A DNA stretch of 64,000 nt from Cytobacillus firmus (GTDB lineage: Bacteria > Bacillota > Bacilli > Bacillales > Cytobacillaceae): positions 2,442,001 through 2,506,000 of the forward strand of contig NZ_CP098323.1 in the NCBI RefSeq assembly GCF_023657595.1, in the 5' to 3' direction. A model generated the notes under the pieces. That model was not told where the DNA came from. It made no database searches and saw only the letters and a program-made list of their open reading frames with translations. Position numbers and translations under genes: made by a program. This document shows, in pieces, positions 57,754-64,000 of the stretch (its first letter is position 1; each line of letters opens with the position of its first letter).

Positions 57754-59202
57754 TTATTGATGGAATGTCAATGTTTTAATGACAACAGGTACTACATTGG
57801 TTTGAAGAAGGCTGCCGATATCTATGTAATCGCCATGCTCTACCATAATTTGGTCAATGCATACGATACTTTGCTTTGATTCCTGAACTTTTATCGTCTG
57901 GCCAAGGACTTTGGCATGGTCACTTTCTAATACCACAATAAGCGGCTGTTCTGGTTTAGGCTTTGCTTGTATGGATTTCAGCAAGACTGAAGATAACTCT
58001 TGAATATCACGAAAACCCAAATAGGGAAGTGCAGTTAAATACAGCGCAAAATTCTGTCCCTCCTTCTGGGGGTCATACATTTCAACCGCCTTTTTAACTG
58101 ACTCTTGAATCAGATGGAGTCCCTTTTCCAAATCGTGATTAAAATTGATCTGATATACTGGCAAGTTGCGAATGGGCAACTCATGACCTTCAACATGAAT
58201 GGTAGCCCCGCTGATTTCAGTCGTTTGTGTGCCTGCTCCGAGTACTGTTGCCCTGACCGTTTCTTCCGGTTCCTCCCAACTCCAGAATGCCAGATCCCCG
58301 CAATTCCTCAGTGACTGGGCCAGCACTTCGCCTATATCTTCATACTGTGCAGGTGAGGAACCTGCTTTTTCATATTTGTACAGGCATTCACTGATTCCGC
58401 CAGAAAACATGATGAATTCGATATTCTCTATCCAATTCGGCTCATGTCCCAGAAGCAGAGGCATATCATTCTCCCGAAGCTCTCTCCTTAGCATTCGTCC
58501 TATTACTTCAGCCATGTAGTTTGTCAGTTTTTTAATGATCGGGTCATTTCGGGTGTCCCCTATTTTTAAATCAGCACCCCATTGACGAAGTATTTTTTGA
58601 ACGGGAGGAGAAATACTTTTTATCTTGCCATCAGCAAATTCAATCAATCTCCCGCCGATATGCAGGGTACATGTCCCGCATAGCCTTCCGGAACGATAGA
58701 CTGCTGCATTGGCAGTGCCTCCGCCAATATCAATATTAGCTATCGTTTTTCCTGTCCTTTTTGAAAATTCATAAGCCCCTGATCCTTTTGCAGCGATGAT
58801 TCCTTCCAAATCCGGGCCCGCTGTTGCCACCAGAAAATCTCCGGCGTGGTCAGATAAGTAATGGACCATTTCTTCTGCATTTTGTTTTGTGGCCGTTTCA
58901 CCTGTAATAATGACAGCTCCTGTTTTAATATCACCCGGCACAATTCCCGCAGATTCATATTCTGCTCTTACAAGCCTCTCTACAGCTTCGATATCAATAG
59001 ATGAGGCAGTCAGGAGAGGAGTCCGGTAAATCGGGCTTTGGTAGAGCACATCTTTTTCTATTATCTCGATTCGCGGCATATGGGTTCCGCCTGCCATATT
59101 CATGAGAGAAAATCTGCTGATGACGAGTTTTGTCGTACTCGTTCCGATGTCAATTCCAGCGCTGATGATATTCTCTTTTTGTGGATCGTAACGCTTCAAC
59201 AT
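57754..59202 (-). CDS. eutA: EutA reactivating factor
   Basis: ATP-dependent chaperone that swaps damaged cobalamin from EutBC, 482 residues. Actin/Hsp70-type nucleotide site: SAGIDIGTSTTKLVISRF at 14-31, ITGETATKQNAEEMVHYLSD near 100 and ANIDIGGGTANAAVYRSG near 155-172, GAGTQTTEISGA near 315. A leader with a regulated terminator precedes it. It is 18 bases before eutB. Confidence 0.94.
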   Translation of the reverse strand: MLKRYDPQKENIISAGIDIGTSTTKLVISRFSLMNMAGGTHMPRIEIIEKDVLYQSPIYRTPLLTASSIDIEAVERLVRAEYESAGIVPGDIKTGAVIITGETATKQNAEEMVHYLSDHAGDFLVATAGPDLEGIIAAKGSGAYEFSKRTGKTIANIDIGGGTANAAVYRSGRLCGTCTLHIGGRLIEFADGKIKSISPPVQKILRQWGADLKIGDTRNDPIIKKLTNYMAEVIGRMLRRELRENDMPLLLGHEPNWIENIEFIMFSGGISECLYKYEKAGSSPAQYEDIGEVLAQSLRNCGDLAFWSWEEPEETVRATVLGAGTQTTEISGATIHVEGHELPIRNLPVYQINFNHDLEKGLHLIQESVKKAVEMYDPQKEGQNFALYLTALPYLGFRDIQELSSVLLKSIQAKPKPEQPLIVVLESDHAKVLGQTIKVQESKQSIVCIDQIMVEHGDYIDIGSLLQTNVVPVVIKTLTFHQ

Positions 59203-59244
59203 GATCCCCGCCTTACTAAAACAAATTATCTGATTTGCAGGTAA

Positions 59245-59306
59245 ATAAAAAAAGGCACCCTATATGAGCAATCATGAATTGATTGTTCATACAAGGCGCC
59301 TTTGCC
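59245..59306 (-). terminator. ANTAR-regulated terminator before eutA
   Basis: AAGGCGCC pairs with GGGTGCCTT (one G-T), then TTTTTTT on the minus strand. The left arm overlaps a smaller hairpin AGGC-AAAGGC-GCCT (59294-59307) with a hexaloop having A at 1 and G at 4, as in EutV-type ANTAR target hairpins. The two are mutually exclusive. The first (P1) hairpin could not be placed firmly. Confidence 0.6.
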
Positions 59307-59364
59307 TGATTTATTCTTTTGTATAATTAGAATATATTCTATTATCTTAATTTTGTAAAGGGTT

Positions 59365-59865
59365 TCATTTGAAAATTACGACATTTTCCGGCAATGAATC
59401 TGCATAATCTTTCATTTCTTGAAGAGAATGGCATTTCACCAGGCAGCGTATTTCTTCTATTCCTTTTCCGGAAATAGAGGAGGTAATCACAATAGGTCCA
59501 TTTGGGACTGCAATTCTAAGCTGCCTGATTGCCGAGTTTACATCCGATTGATCAGAATCGCTTTTTGTCACGACTCCAATTGCAAGCTTATTAAACCCAT
59601 TGCTGAAACCTGGCGGAAAAATAGTTTTCCGCTTTGTAGAATCCTGCAAATATAGTACATGGGTCACTTCGAGTGCCGTAGCCATGATATTTTTATAGAA
59701 AAATGGATTTTCTGTGTATTCCCCCGGTGTATCCACAATCCAGTCATAATAGTTCAGTGCCTGTGTTTTAACCGCTTCCGCTTTGCGGCCTAGAAGGGCA
59801 TTTGTTAGAGTCGACTTTCCAGCCCCGATTGAACCGATTAGCATTGCTCTGTTCATTTTGGACAT
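59365..59865 (-). CDS. eutP: EutP/PduV-family GTPase
   Basis: A 166-residue P-loop protein. Walker A GSIGAGKST at 11-19, switch DTPGEYTENPFFYK near 45-58 and the TKSD guanine motif near 112-115. EutP is an ethanolamine-locus protein reported as an acetate kinase in some work, and PduV links compartments to filaments. Cytosolic or shell-linked. It lies between eutS and eutA, 163 bases from eutA owing to the leader. Confidence 0.9.
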   Translation of the reverse strand: MSKMNRAMLIGSIGAGKSTLTNALLGRKAEAVKTQALNYYDWIVDTPGEYTENPFFYKNIMATALEVTHVLYLQDSTKRKTIFPPGFSNGFNKLAIGVVTKSDSDQSDVNSAIRQLRIAVPNGPIVITSSISGKGIEEIRCLVKCHSLQEMKDYADSLPENVVIFK

Positions 59866-59878
59866 TCTATACAGCTCC

Positions 59879-60220
59879 TTATGATTTAGTTATTTCCGAA
59901 GGAGTGTACCTCAGTGTTTCAGATAAAAAGCGGTTGATTTCCTCCATGGCCATTTGCACAGCCGATACGGTTCCTACAATGACAAGACTGCCAGTGAACC
60001 GGTCCAGGAACCCGATCTGCACGTCTGCAGCTTTTGTCGCCAAATCTCCTGCAATAATAACCGTTTCACTTGGTGTCAGTGTTAAAATCCCCAACGCTCC
60101 TGCCTGCTGGATCCCCAGTTTTTCAAACATATCCGGATCAGGATTTGCGATTAAATGGCTGAGTGTTACTTGCTTTCCCGGCACAAATTCCTGTATAAAT
60201 CGTTGTTTTTCCTCATTCAT
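59879..60220 (-). CDS. eutS: EutS shell protein
   Basis: A 113-residue circularly permuted BMC-H shell protein with the EutS start [32 protein letters not shown] and the BMC strands [59 protein letters not shown]. It is bent in known structures and probably sits at shell edges. First shell gene in the transcript. Good GGGAGG site. Confidence 0.94.
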   Translation of the reverse strand: MNEEKQRFIQEFVPGKQVTLSHLIANPDPDMFEKLGIQQAGALGILTLTPSETVIIAGDLATKAADVQIGFLDRFTGSLVIVGTVSAVQMAMEEINRFLSETLRYTPSEITKS

Positions 60221-60247
60221 TGCTTTGGCCTCCCAGGTGACTGCTGC

Positions 60248-61510
60248 TTAGATTGCTTTTTTTACTTTTTCTTCTTTCGTTAAATATTCATCTTTTCCGA
60301 TAATGCCAGCTTCGCGGTCTTTTTTCTCCAATTCCAGAGCTTTTGGTACAGATAACCAGTACGCTAATCCAATCCCTATGACTCCAGCAGAAATTTTTCC
60401 GGCTATAATAGGCAGAATTAATGTAGGCTGGAAATTTGCTGTAAAAGATAAATGATCGCCAAGCAAAAAGGCCGCACAGACTGCAAAGGAAATATTAATG
60501 ACTTTATCTTTAGGCGGCATTGTTCTGACCAATTTAAACATGGCAAGGATGTTCGCTATTGTAGCAACTATCCCTGCGCTGCCTTCCTTGCTTAACCCGA
60601 CTTTACGGCCTAGAGCCTCCAGCGGTCCGCCGGCATACTTTTGGAGAAGATAAACCATCGGAAATGCACCGGCAAGCATGATCCCAATATAACCTGCAGT
60701 CTCAAGTGCCCGGAATTGATCCTCCGAATCCGCCATGATAGGGTGGAAGCCCCAGCCTCCAAATACAGTTGAGAACAATCCGGTAAAAATTTCCACGATG
60801 GAAAAGACTAAAACAAGCTTAATGCCCGCATCTAAAATACGTCCAAACCACATAAACCCATTGATCATTAAATCGGGCAGGAAATATAAACCCAGTGCAA
60901 TCAACACTACAAAGATTAAAAGCGGACTTAAATTCAATAAAATTTGTCCTAATCCGAGTGCGAACTGATATTTTGCCTCCCCTGACGTGGAAATGAAATC
61001 CCTGAAACTTGAGCTTGAAACCGCAATAATCACACTTGAAATGAAAGCGCCGATTGGAATGGTCAGAACGCCTGACATCACACCAAGAGCCATATATTTA
61101 TGGTCTCTCTTATCAAGCATAGCCAGGCCCATCGGTATGGAGAAAACAATGGTTGCACCCGCCATAAAACCGACAATCATCGCCATGATCCAGCCTTCCT
61201 GTGTTTGCTTTAACACTTCAGCTAACTGGTAGCCGCCCATATCGGTTGCCAATATGGCAGTTGCAGCTATGGCAGGATCTGCCCCGATCGCAGCAAAAAA
61301 TGGACCGCAGACCTTATCAATAAACCACGATAAATACGGAATGGATGCCATTATGCCGGCAGCCGGAACAAAGATATGGCCGACTGCATGAAGCCCCTCC
61401 ATAAATTGTTTTCCTAATCCTTCATCACTGTTGCGGATGGCAGCAAAGGCCCCAGCTACGGCACAAGCCATGATAATGTAAATAACAACTTTACCTACCA
61501 TTTCCATCAT
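60248..61510 (-). CDS. eutH: Ethanolamine permease EutH
   Basis: A 420-residue membrane protein with about ten to eleven helices, the EutH ethanolamine uptake carrier. Typical segments: AGAFAAIRNSDEGLGKQFMEGLHAVGHIFVPAAGIMASIPYLSWFIDKVCGPFFAAIGADPAIAATAILATDMGGYQLAE. The C-terminus is Lys-rich. First gene after the EutV-controlled terminator. Two ATG codons at 61510/61507 both follow GGAGGGATCT. Confidence 0.93.
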   Translation of the reverse strand: MMEMVGKVVIYIIMACAVAGAFAAIRNSDEGLGKQFMEGLHAVGHIFVPAAGIMASIPYLSWFIDKVCGPFFAAIGADPAIAATAILATDMGGYQLAEVLKQTQEGWIMAMIVGFMAGATIVFSIPMGLAMLDKRDHKYMALGVMSGVLTIPIGAFISSVIIAVSSSSFRDFISTSGEAKYQFALGLGQILLNLSPLLIFVVLIALGLYFLPDLMINGFMWFGRILDAGIKLVLVFSIVEIFTGLFSTVFGGWGFHPIMADSEDQFRALETAGYIGIMLAGAFPMVYLLQKYAGGPLEALGRKVGLSKEGSAGIVATIANILAMFKLVRTMPPKDKVINISFAVCAAFLLGDHLSFTANFQPTLILPIIAGKISAGVIGIGLAYWLSVPKALELEKKDREAGIIGKDEYLTKEEKVKKAI

Positions 61511-61613
61511 AGATCCCTCCCTAAAAGTTTTTATATGTTAACGGAATCCTGCAGCTTTTTTACAAGAAAATAGGATAAAATAGGAGTTCGATAGTATAAG
61601 AATAAGTAAAAAG

Positions 61614-61663
61614 ACAAAAAGGTGCCGTACGTCAGCTATTTGCAGACGCATGGCACCTTTGCC
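61614..61663 (-). terminator. ANTAR-regulated terminator before eutH
   Basis: AAGGTGCC (61652-61659 in complement) pairs with GGCACCTT (61619-61626) over an inner CGTC/GACG stem, then TTTTTGT on the minus strand. Its left arm overlaps GGC-AAAGGT-GCC, a hexaloop hairpin with A1 and G4, as seen again before eutA. This fits the EutV-bound antiterminator of firmicute eut operons. The terminator stops transcription between eutV and eutH unless EutV is active. Confidence 0.65.
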
Positions 61664-61688
61664 CGTTCTATCCACTTGTAAAAGAATA

Positions 61689-62261
61689 TTAAGCGTTATA
61701 TTTTACAATTATACGCTTTGCCACATTTTCCAGTGTAACCTGTTTATTCATGCTGATCTTACGCATTTTCCTAAAGGCATCTTCTTCCGGCATATTAAAC
61801 TTTTGCATTAAAATGCCTTTTGCTTTTTCCACTATTTTTCTATCATTTAACTTCTGATTCATGGTTTCCACTTGTTCCCGGATTGCCTTGGCATTCTCTG
61901 CCTGTCTGAGCGCGATCTCAACCGCTGGAATCAGACTGGCTTCATTAACCGGCTTAACAAGGTAGCCGAGTATATTTGCCTTTTTGGCTTTATCGATATA
62001 TTCCCGCTGACTATATGCTGTAAGGAGCAGGATGGGCGTATTGATTTTATTGGAAATGATTTCACTTGCTTTAAGTCCATTGAGATTAGGCATCTTGATA
62101 TCCATAAGAATTAAATCAGGTTTTAATGAAAAAGCTAGCTCAACCGCCCTTTCACCATCGCCTGCCTCTGCAACTACTTCGTAGCCGGCATCCTTTAGCA
62201 TCAAGCTTAAGTCCATGCGGAAGATTGATTCATCCTCCACAACCATAATTCTTTTTTTCAC
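61689..62261 (-). CDS. eutV: EutV ANTAR response regulator
   Basis: A 190-residue response regulator that binds RNA. Receiver domain residues 1-120 with D10, phosphoacceptor D54 in LILMDIKMP, and K in YLVKPVN. The ANTAR domain covers about 134-190 (LNDRKIVEKAKGILMQKFNMPEEDAFRKMRKISMNKQVTLENVAKRII). When phosphorylated by EutW in response to ethanolamine it binds the nascent hairpins and prevents termination. It is 2 bases after eutW. Confidence 0.95.
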   Translation of the reverse strand: MKKRIMVVEDESIFRMDLSLMLKDAGYEVVAEAGDGERAVELAFSLKPDLILMDIKMPNLNGLKASEIISNKINTPILLLTAYSQREYIDKAKKANILGYLVKPVNEASLIPAVEIALRQAENAKAIREQVETMNQKLNDRKIVEKAKGILMQKFNMPEEDAFRKMRKISMNKQVTLENVAKRIIVKYNA

Positions 62262-62263
62262 GG

Positions 62264-63688
62264 CTATTCCGCCTTCCTTTCAAAGGGAAATTGCACAGCT
62301 GCAATGGTCCCTGTTTCAGCCCGTTCGATTAAAAAATGGCCGGATAGATCGTGCTCGACCATCATTTTCACAATATCCAAGCCTAGAGAAGGTTTTGCTT
62401 CCGGGGAATACCCTTCACCGTTATCAATGACTTCAACCTTGATTTCATCATTGGAATATTCAAAACAGACATCGACTATCCCTTCATGCATATGTTTAAA
62501 TGCGTGCTTTACACAATTCTGTATAAGTTCATTGATTACCAGAGACAGAGAAACCGCTTTTTCAGAGTCGATCAAAAGTTTTGGTCCCCTGTATTGAATA
62601 TGTATCTTTTTTTGCTCGTGTTTTGCTTCATGGACGAGCATATTGCCAATTTTCTCTATTAAGCTGTAAATATCCACTTCATCCACACTTGAGCTTGAAA
62701 GAATAATTTCATACACCGAAGCAATACTTGAGATGCGGTTTAGGCTTTCCACGAAGTGCACCCTGCTTTCTTCCGGCACACCCCTTCTCATCTGAAGCCT
62801 CAAAAGGCTGGCAACTGTCTGCAGGTTATTTTTAACTCGGTGATGGATTTCCCGTATGGCAACAGATTTAACGGCAATTTCACGTTCTTTTTCCCTGAGT
62901 TCAGTCAGATCTTTAAGGATGATAAAGGCTCCATTCGATTTACCTTCTACTTGAAGACGAATTTTTTTTACGCGGAAAACCTTATTCATCATTTTCAGTT
63001 CTCTAACAAGAAGTTCTTCCGGTTCGTTCAATATCTTTTGAATGCATGGAAAGCAATCAATAAGAGGTATGCCCGGCCTGCAATCTTCCTTCCCGATTTC
63101 GTGAATGAGATTCGTAGCCGATGGATTGTTATAGACTACCTTATTTTCATGATCAATAAAGAACAATGCTTCCTCAATCACCTCTGGAATAATCGGCCGA
63201 TCTTCTGCCATTCCAATGAGTATCCCGCTTAAAGTTTTTGTTGCTTCTGATAGCGCTTCCAATTTCCGCTGCCGCTGAAGCTTCTCACTGATGTCCTTTT
63301 CCATAATCAGTGCACCTATAACCCGATCCTCCGATCCCATAATCGGCACAACACTTTGTTCAACCGTCTTGCCTTCCTGGGTCAGTGCCCGATTGAGAAA
63401 CATATTTTTCCCGGTCCTCAGGGTATACAAAACGGCGGGTTCAAATGCTTCATAAGCGAACTTGCCTGCGACTGGCTTCTGGTAAACAGAATTAGCGGTA
63501 CTTGGGGCTGCTTCAGCAACCACAATCGCATGTTTTCCTTCTTTAGTAAGACAGTCTACAAAAACATTTGCCTGGTTCAGGTCTGCAATTAATGAAAGAT
63601 TGGCAGAGACCTCTTTAATTTTTTTGACTTCTATTTTTGATAGACTTGTATGAAGAGTGCATAGCTCTTCTGCTGAGAGGTTTGTCAT
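62264..63688 (-). CDS. eutW: EutW sensor histidine kinase
   Basis: A 474-residue soluble kinase from the ATG at 63688 (MTNLSAEELCTLHTSLSK), with GGGAG 10 bases upstream. A longer frame to 63769 adds 27 residues without a site. N-terminal sensor region (about 1-150) and a PAS-like part (EEALFFIDHENKVVYNNPSATNLIHE near 200) precede the HisKA_2 domain with the phospho-histidine in REIHHRVKNNLQTVASLLRLQ. The HATPase domain follows (INELIQNCVKHAFKHM, VIDNGEGYSPEAKPSLGLDIVKMMVEHDL). It starts the eut transcript and senses ethanolamine. Confidence 0.93.
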   Translation of the reverse strand: MTNLSAEELCTLHTSLSKIEVKKIKEVSANLSLIADLNQANVFVDCLTKEGKHAIVVAEAAPSTANSVYQKPVAGKFAYEAFEPAVLYTLRTGKNMFLNRALTQEGKTVEQSVVPIMGSEDRVIGALIMEKDISEKLQRQRKLEALSEATKTLSGILIGMAEDRPIIPEVIEEALFFIDHENKVVYNNPSATNLIHEIGKEDCRPGIPLIDCFPCIQKILNEPEELLVRELKMMNKVFRVKKIRLQVEGKSNGAFIILKDLTELREKEREIAVKSVAIREIHHRVKNNLQTVASLLRLQMRRGVPEESRVHFVESLNRISSIASVYEIILSSSSVDEVDIYSLIEKIGNMLVHEAKHEQKKIHIQYRGPKLLIDSEKAVSLSLVINELIQNCVKHAFKHMHEGIVDVCFEYSNDEIKVEVIDNGEGYSPEAKPSLGLDIVKMMVEHDLSGHFLIERAETGTIAAVQFPFERKAE

Positions 63689-63828
63689 AGGGTGTGTTCT
63701 CCCGAATCTATAGTTGGAAATGTCAGAATATATAAAAATATTATAGGGAATATAGTAGATTGTCAACATGCTTTTTAATAGTTTGATAGGGAATTTGATT
63801 CAGTTTTGAGATTATACTGGATATTGAA

Positions 63829-63866
63829 AAGAGGCAGCCATGAGAAAAGTTCATTCCTGCTGCCTT
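63829..63866 (-). terminator. Terminator after the partial second eutC
   Basis: AGGCAGC and GCTGCCT arms with a loop of about 23 nt, followed by CTTTTC on the minus strand, just past the stop of the partial EutC frame. The poly-T run is weak. Confidence 0.5.
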
Positions 63867-63872
63867 CTTCAA

Positions 63873-64000
63873 CTATTTGAGCTGAGATAATTTTACACCG
63901 CTTGCTTTGTGTTTTAATATGTCCTCTATTAAATCTGCCAGATGGGCTCCTGCTTCAACCGGGGGAACCCCCCCTTCGTGAATATTGCTGATTACCGTGC
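63873..64000 (-). CDS. Second EutC small subunit, 3' end only
   Basis: The last 42 codons of a minus-strand gene: [27 protein letters not shown], then [14 protein letters not shown] and TAG. It aligns with the end of the EutC in this window (MVISNIHKGGIPPAEAGAYLGTVIQKVIKYEASGVSLVKKEG), over 60% the same by eye. It is therefore a second ethanolamine ammonia-lyase small subunit, with its eutB presumably past the window edge. It lies upstream of eutW and has its own possible terminator, so it is a separate unit. Confidence 0.85.
   Translation of the reverse strand, partial: TVISNIHEGGVPPVEAGAHLADLIEDILKHKASGVKLSQLK

Noticed and set aside
61652-61663. Second sigma-54 promoter in the eut leader (TGGCACCTTTGCCC)
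   Set aside because: Spacing between GG and GC is wrong. The sequence is part of the antiterminator hairpin.

Overview
The window reads as chromosomal DNA of a Bacillaceae bacterium, probably a soil or marine Bacillus relative of the Cytobacillus/Mesobacillus kind. The reasons are SpoIIS toxin and antitoxin genes, an IDEAL-domain protein, a YezD-like gene in front of a B. subtilis-type cysH-cysP-sat-cysC cluster, sumT-sirB-sirC, AGGAGG ribosome binding sites with frequent TTG starts, and sigma-L (sigma-54) promoters. No rRNA, tRNA, intact insertion sequence, prophage or CRISPR array was seen. Most genes are on the minus strand.

Layout. 0-5 kb: a short kinase-like protein, a PHP phosphoesterase, decayed or small ORFs, the spoIISA-spoIISB module with a third SpoIISC-like ORF, and a YwdH-type aldehyde dehydrogenase. 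5-13.7 kb: a seven-gene minus-strand operon (class III CoA-transferase, leuC, leuD, small membrane protein, sodium:solute symporter, MFS carrier, flavin reductase) facing a plus-strand gntR plus HMG-CoA lyase-like gene. Three identical palindromes lie in the divergent promoters. The set looks catabolic, possibly for a branched C5 dicarboxylate such as citramalate or citraconate. 14-18.7 kb: chemotaxis receptor, MFS exporter, DUF1646 membrane protein. 18.7-21.5 kb: glycerate kinase, a GntP-type permease collapsed by an internal deletion, and a CdaR regulator. 21.5-28.6 kb: siroheme synthesis and sulfate assimilation, followed by a 52-bp tandem array. 28.7-33.7 kb: M14 peptidase, Gfo/Idh/MocA oxidoreductase, a pseudogene, a LarA-like protein and an ABC ATPase.

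33.8-41.8 kb is a second CoA-thioester locus: GntR, CaiB-like CoA-transferase, crotonase, TctCBA transporter and a gamma-carbonic-anhydrase-fold protein, next to an orphan TctC. 41.8-48.9 kb is a glycolate/glyoxylate block: a PrpR-type sigma-54 activator in an operon with glcD and glcF, plus an alanine-glyoxylate-type aminotransferase and a catalytically stripped aconitase homologue. Matching -24/-12 elements and GTTYC-N5-GRAAC inverted repeats precede both the aminotransferase and the orphan tctC, so these units look like one regulon.

49.8-63.7 kb is a complete ethanolamine-utilisation microcompartment locus. In transcription order it holds eutW, eutV, eutH, eutS, eutP, eutA, eutB, eutC, eutL, eutE, a BMC-H shell gene, pduL, a EutQ-motif protein, eutN, a second BMC-H gene and a malate dehydrogenase. 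Two terminators with a nested hexaloop hairpin fit EutV-ANTAR antitermination. The last 128 bases hold the 3' end of a second eutC. Several modules here (glycolate, glycerate, lactate, ethanolamine, dicarboxylates) point to scavenging of small C2-C5 carbon compounds.
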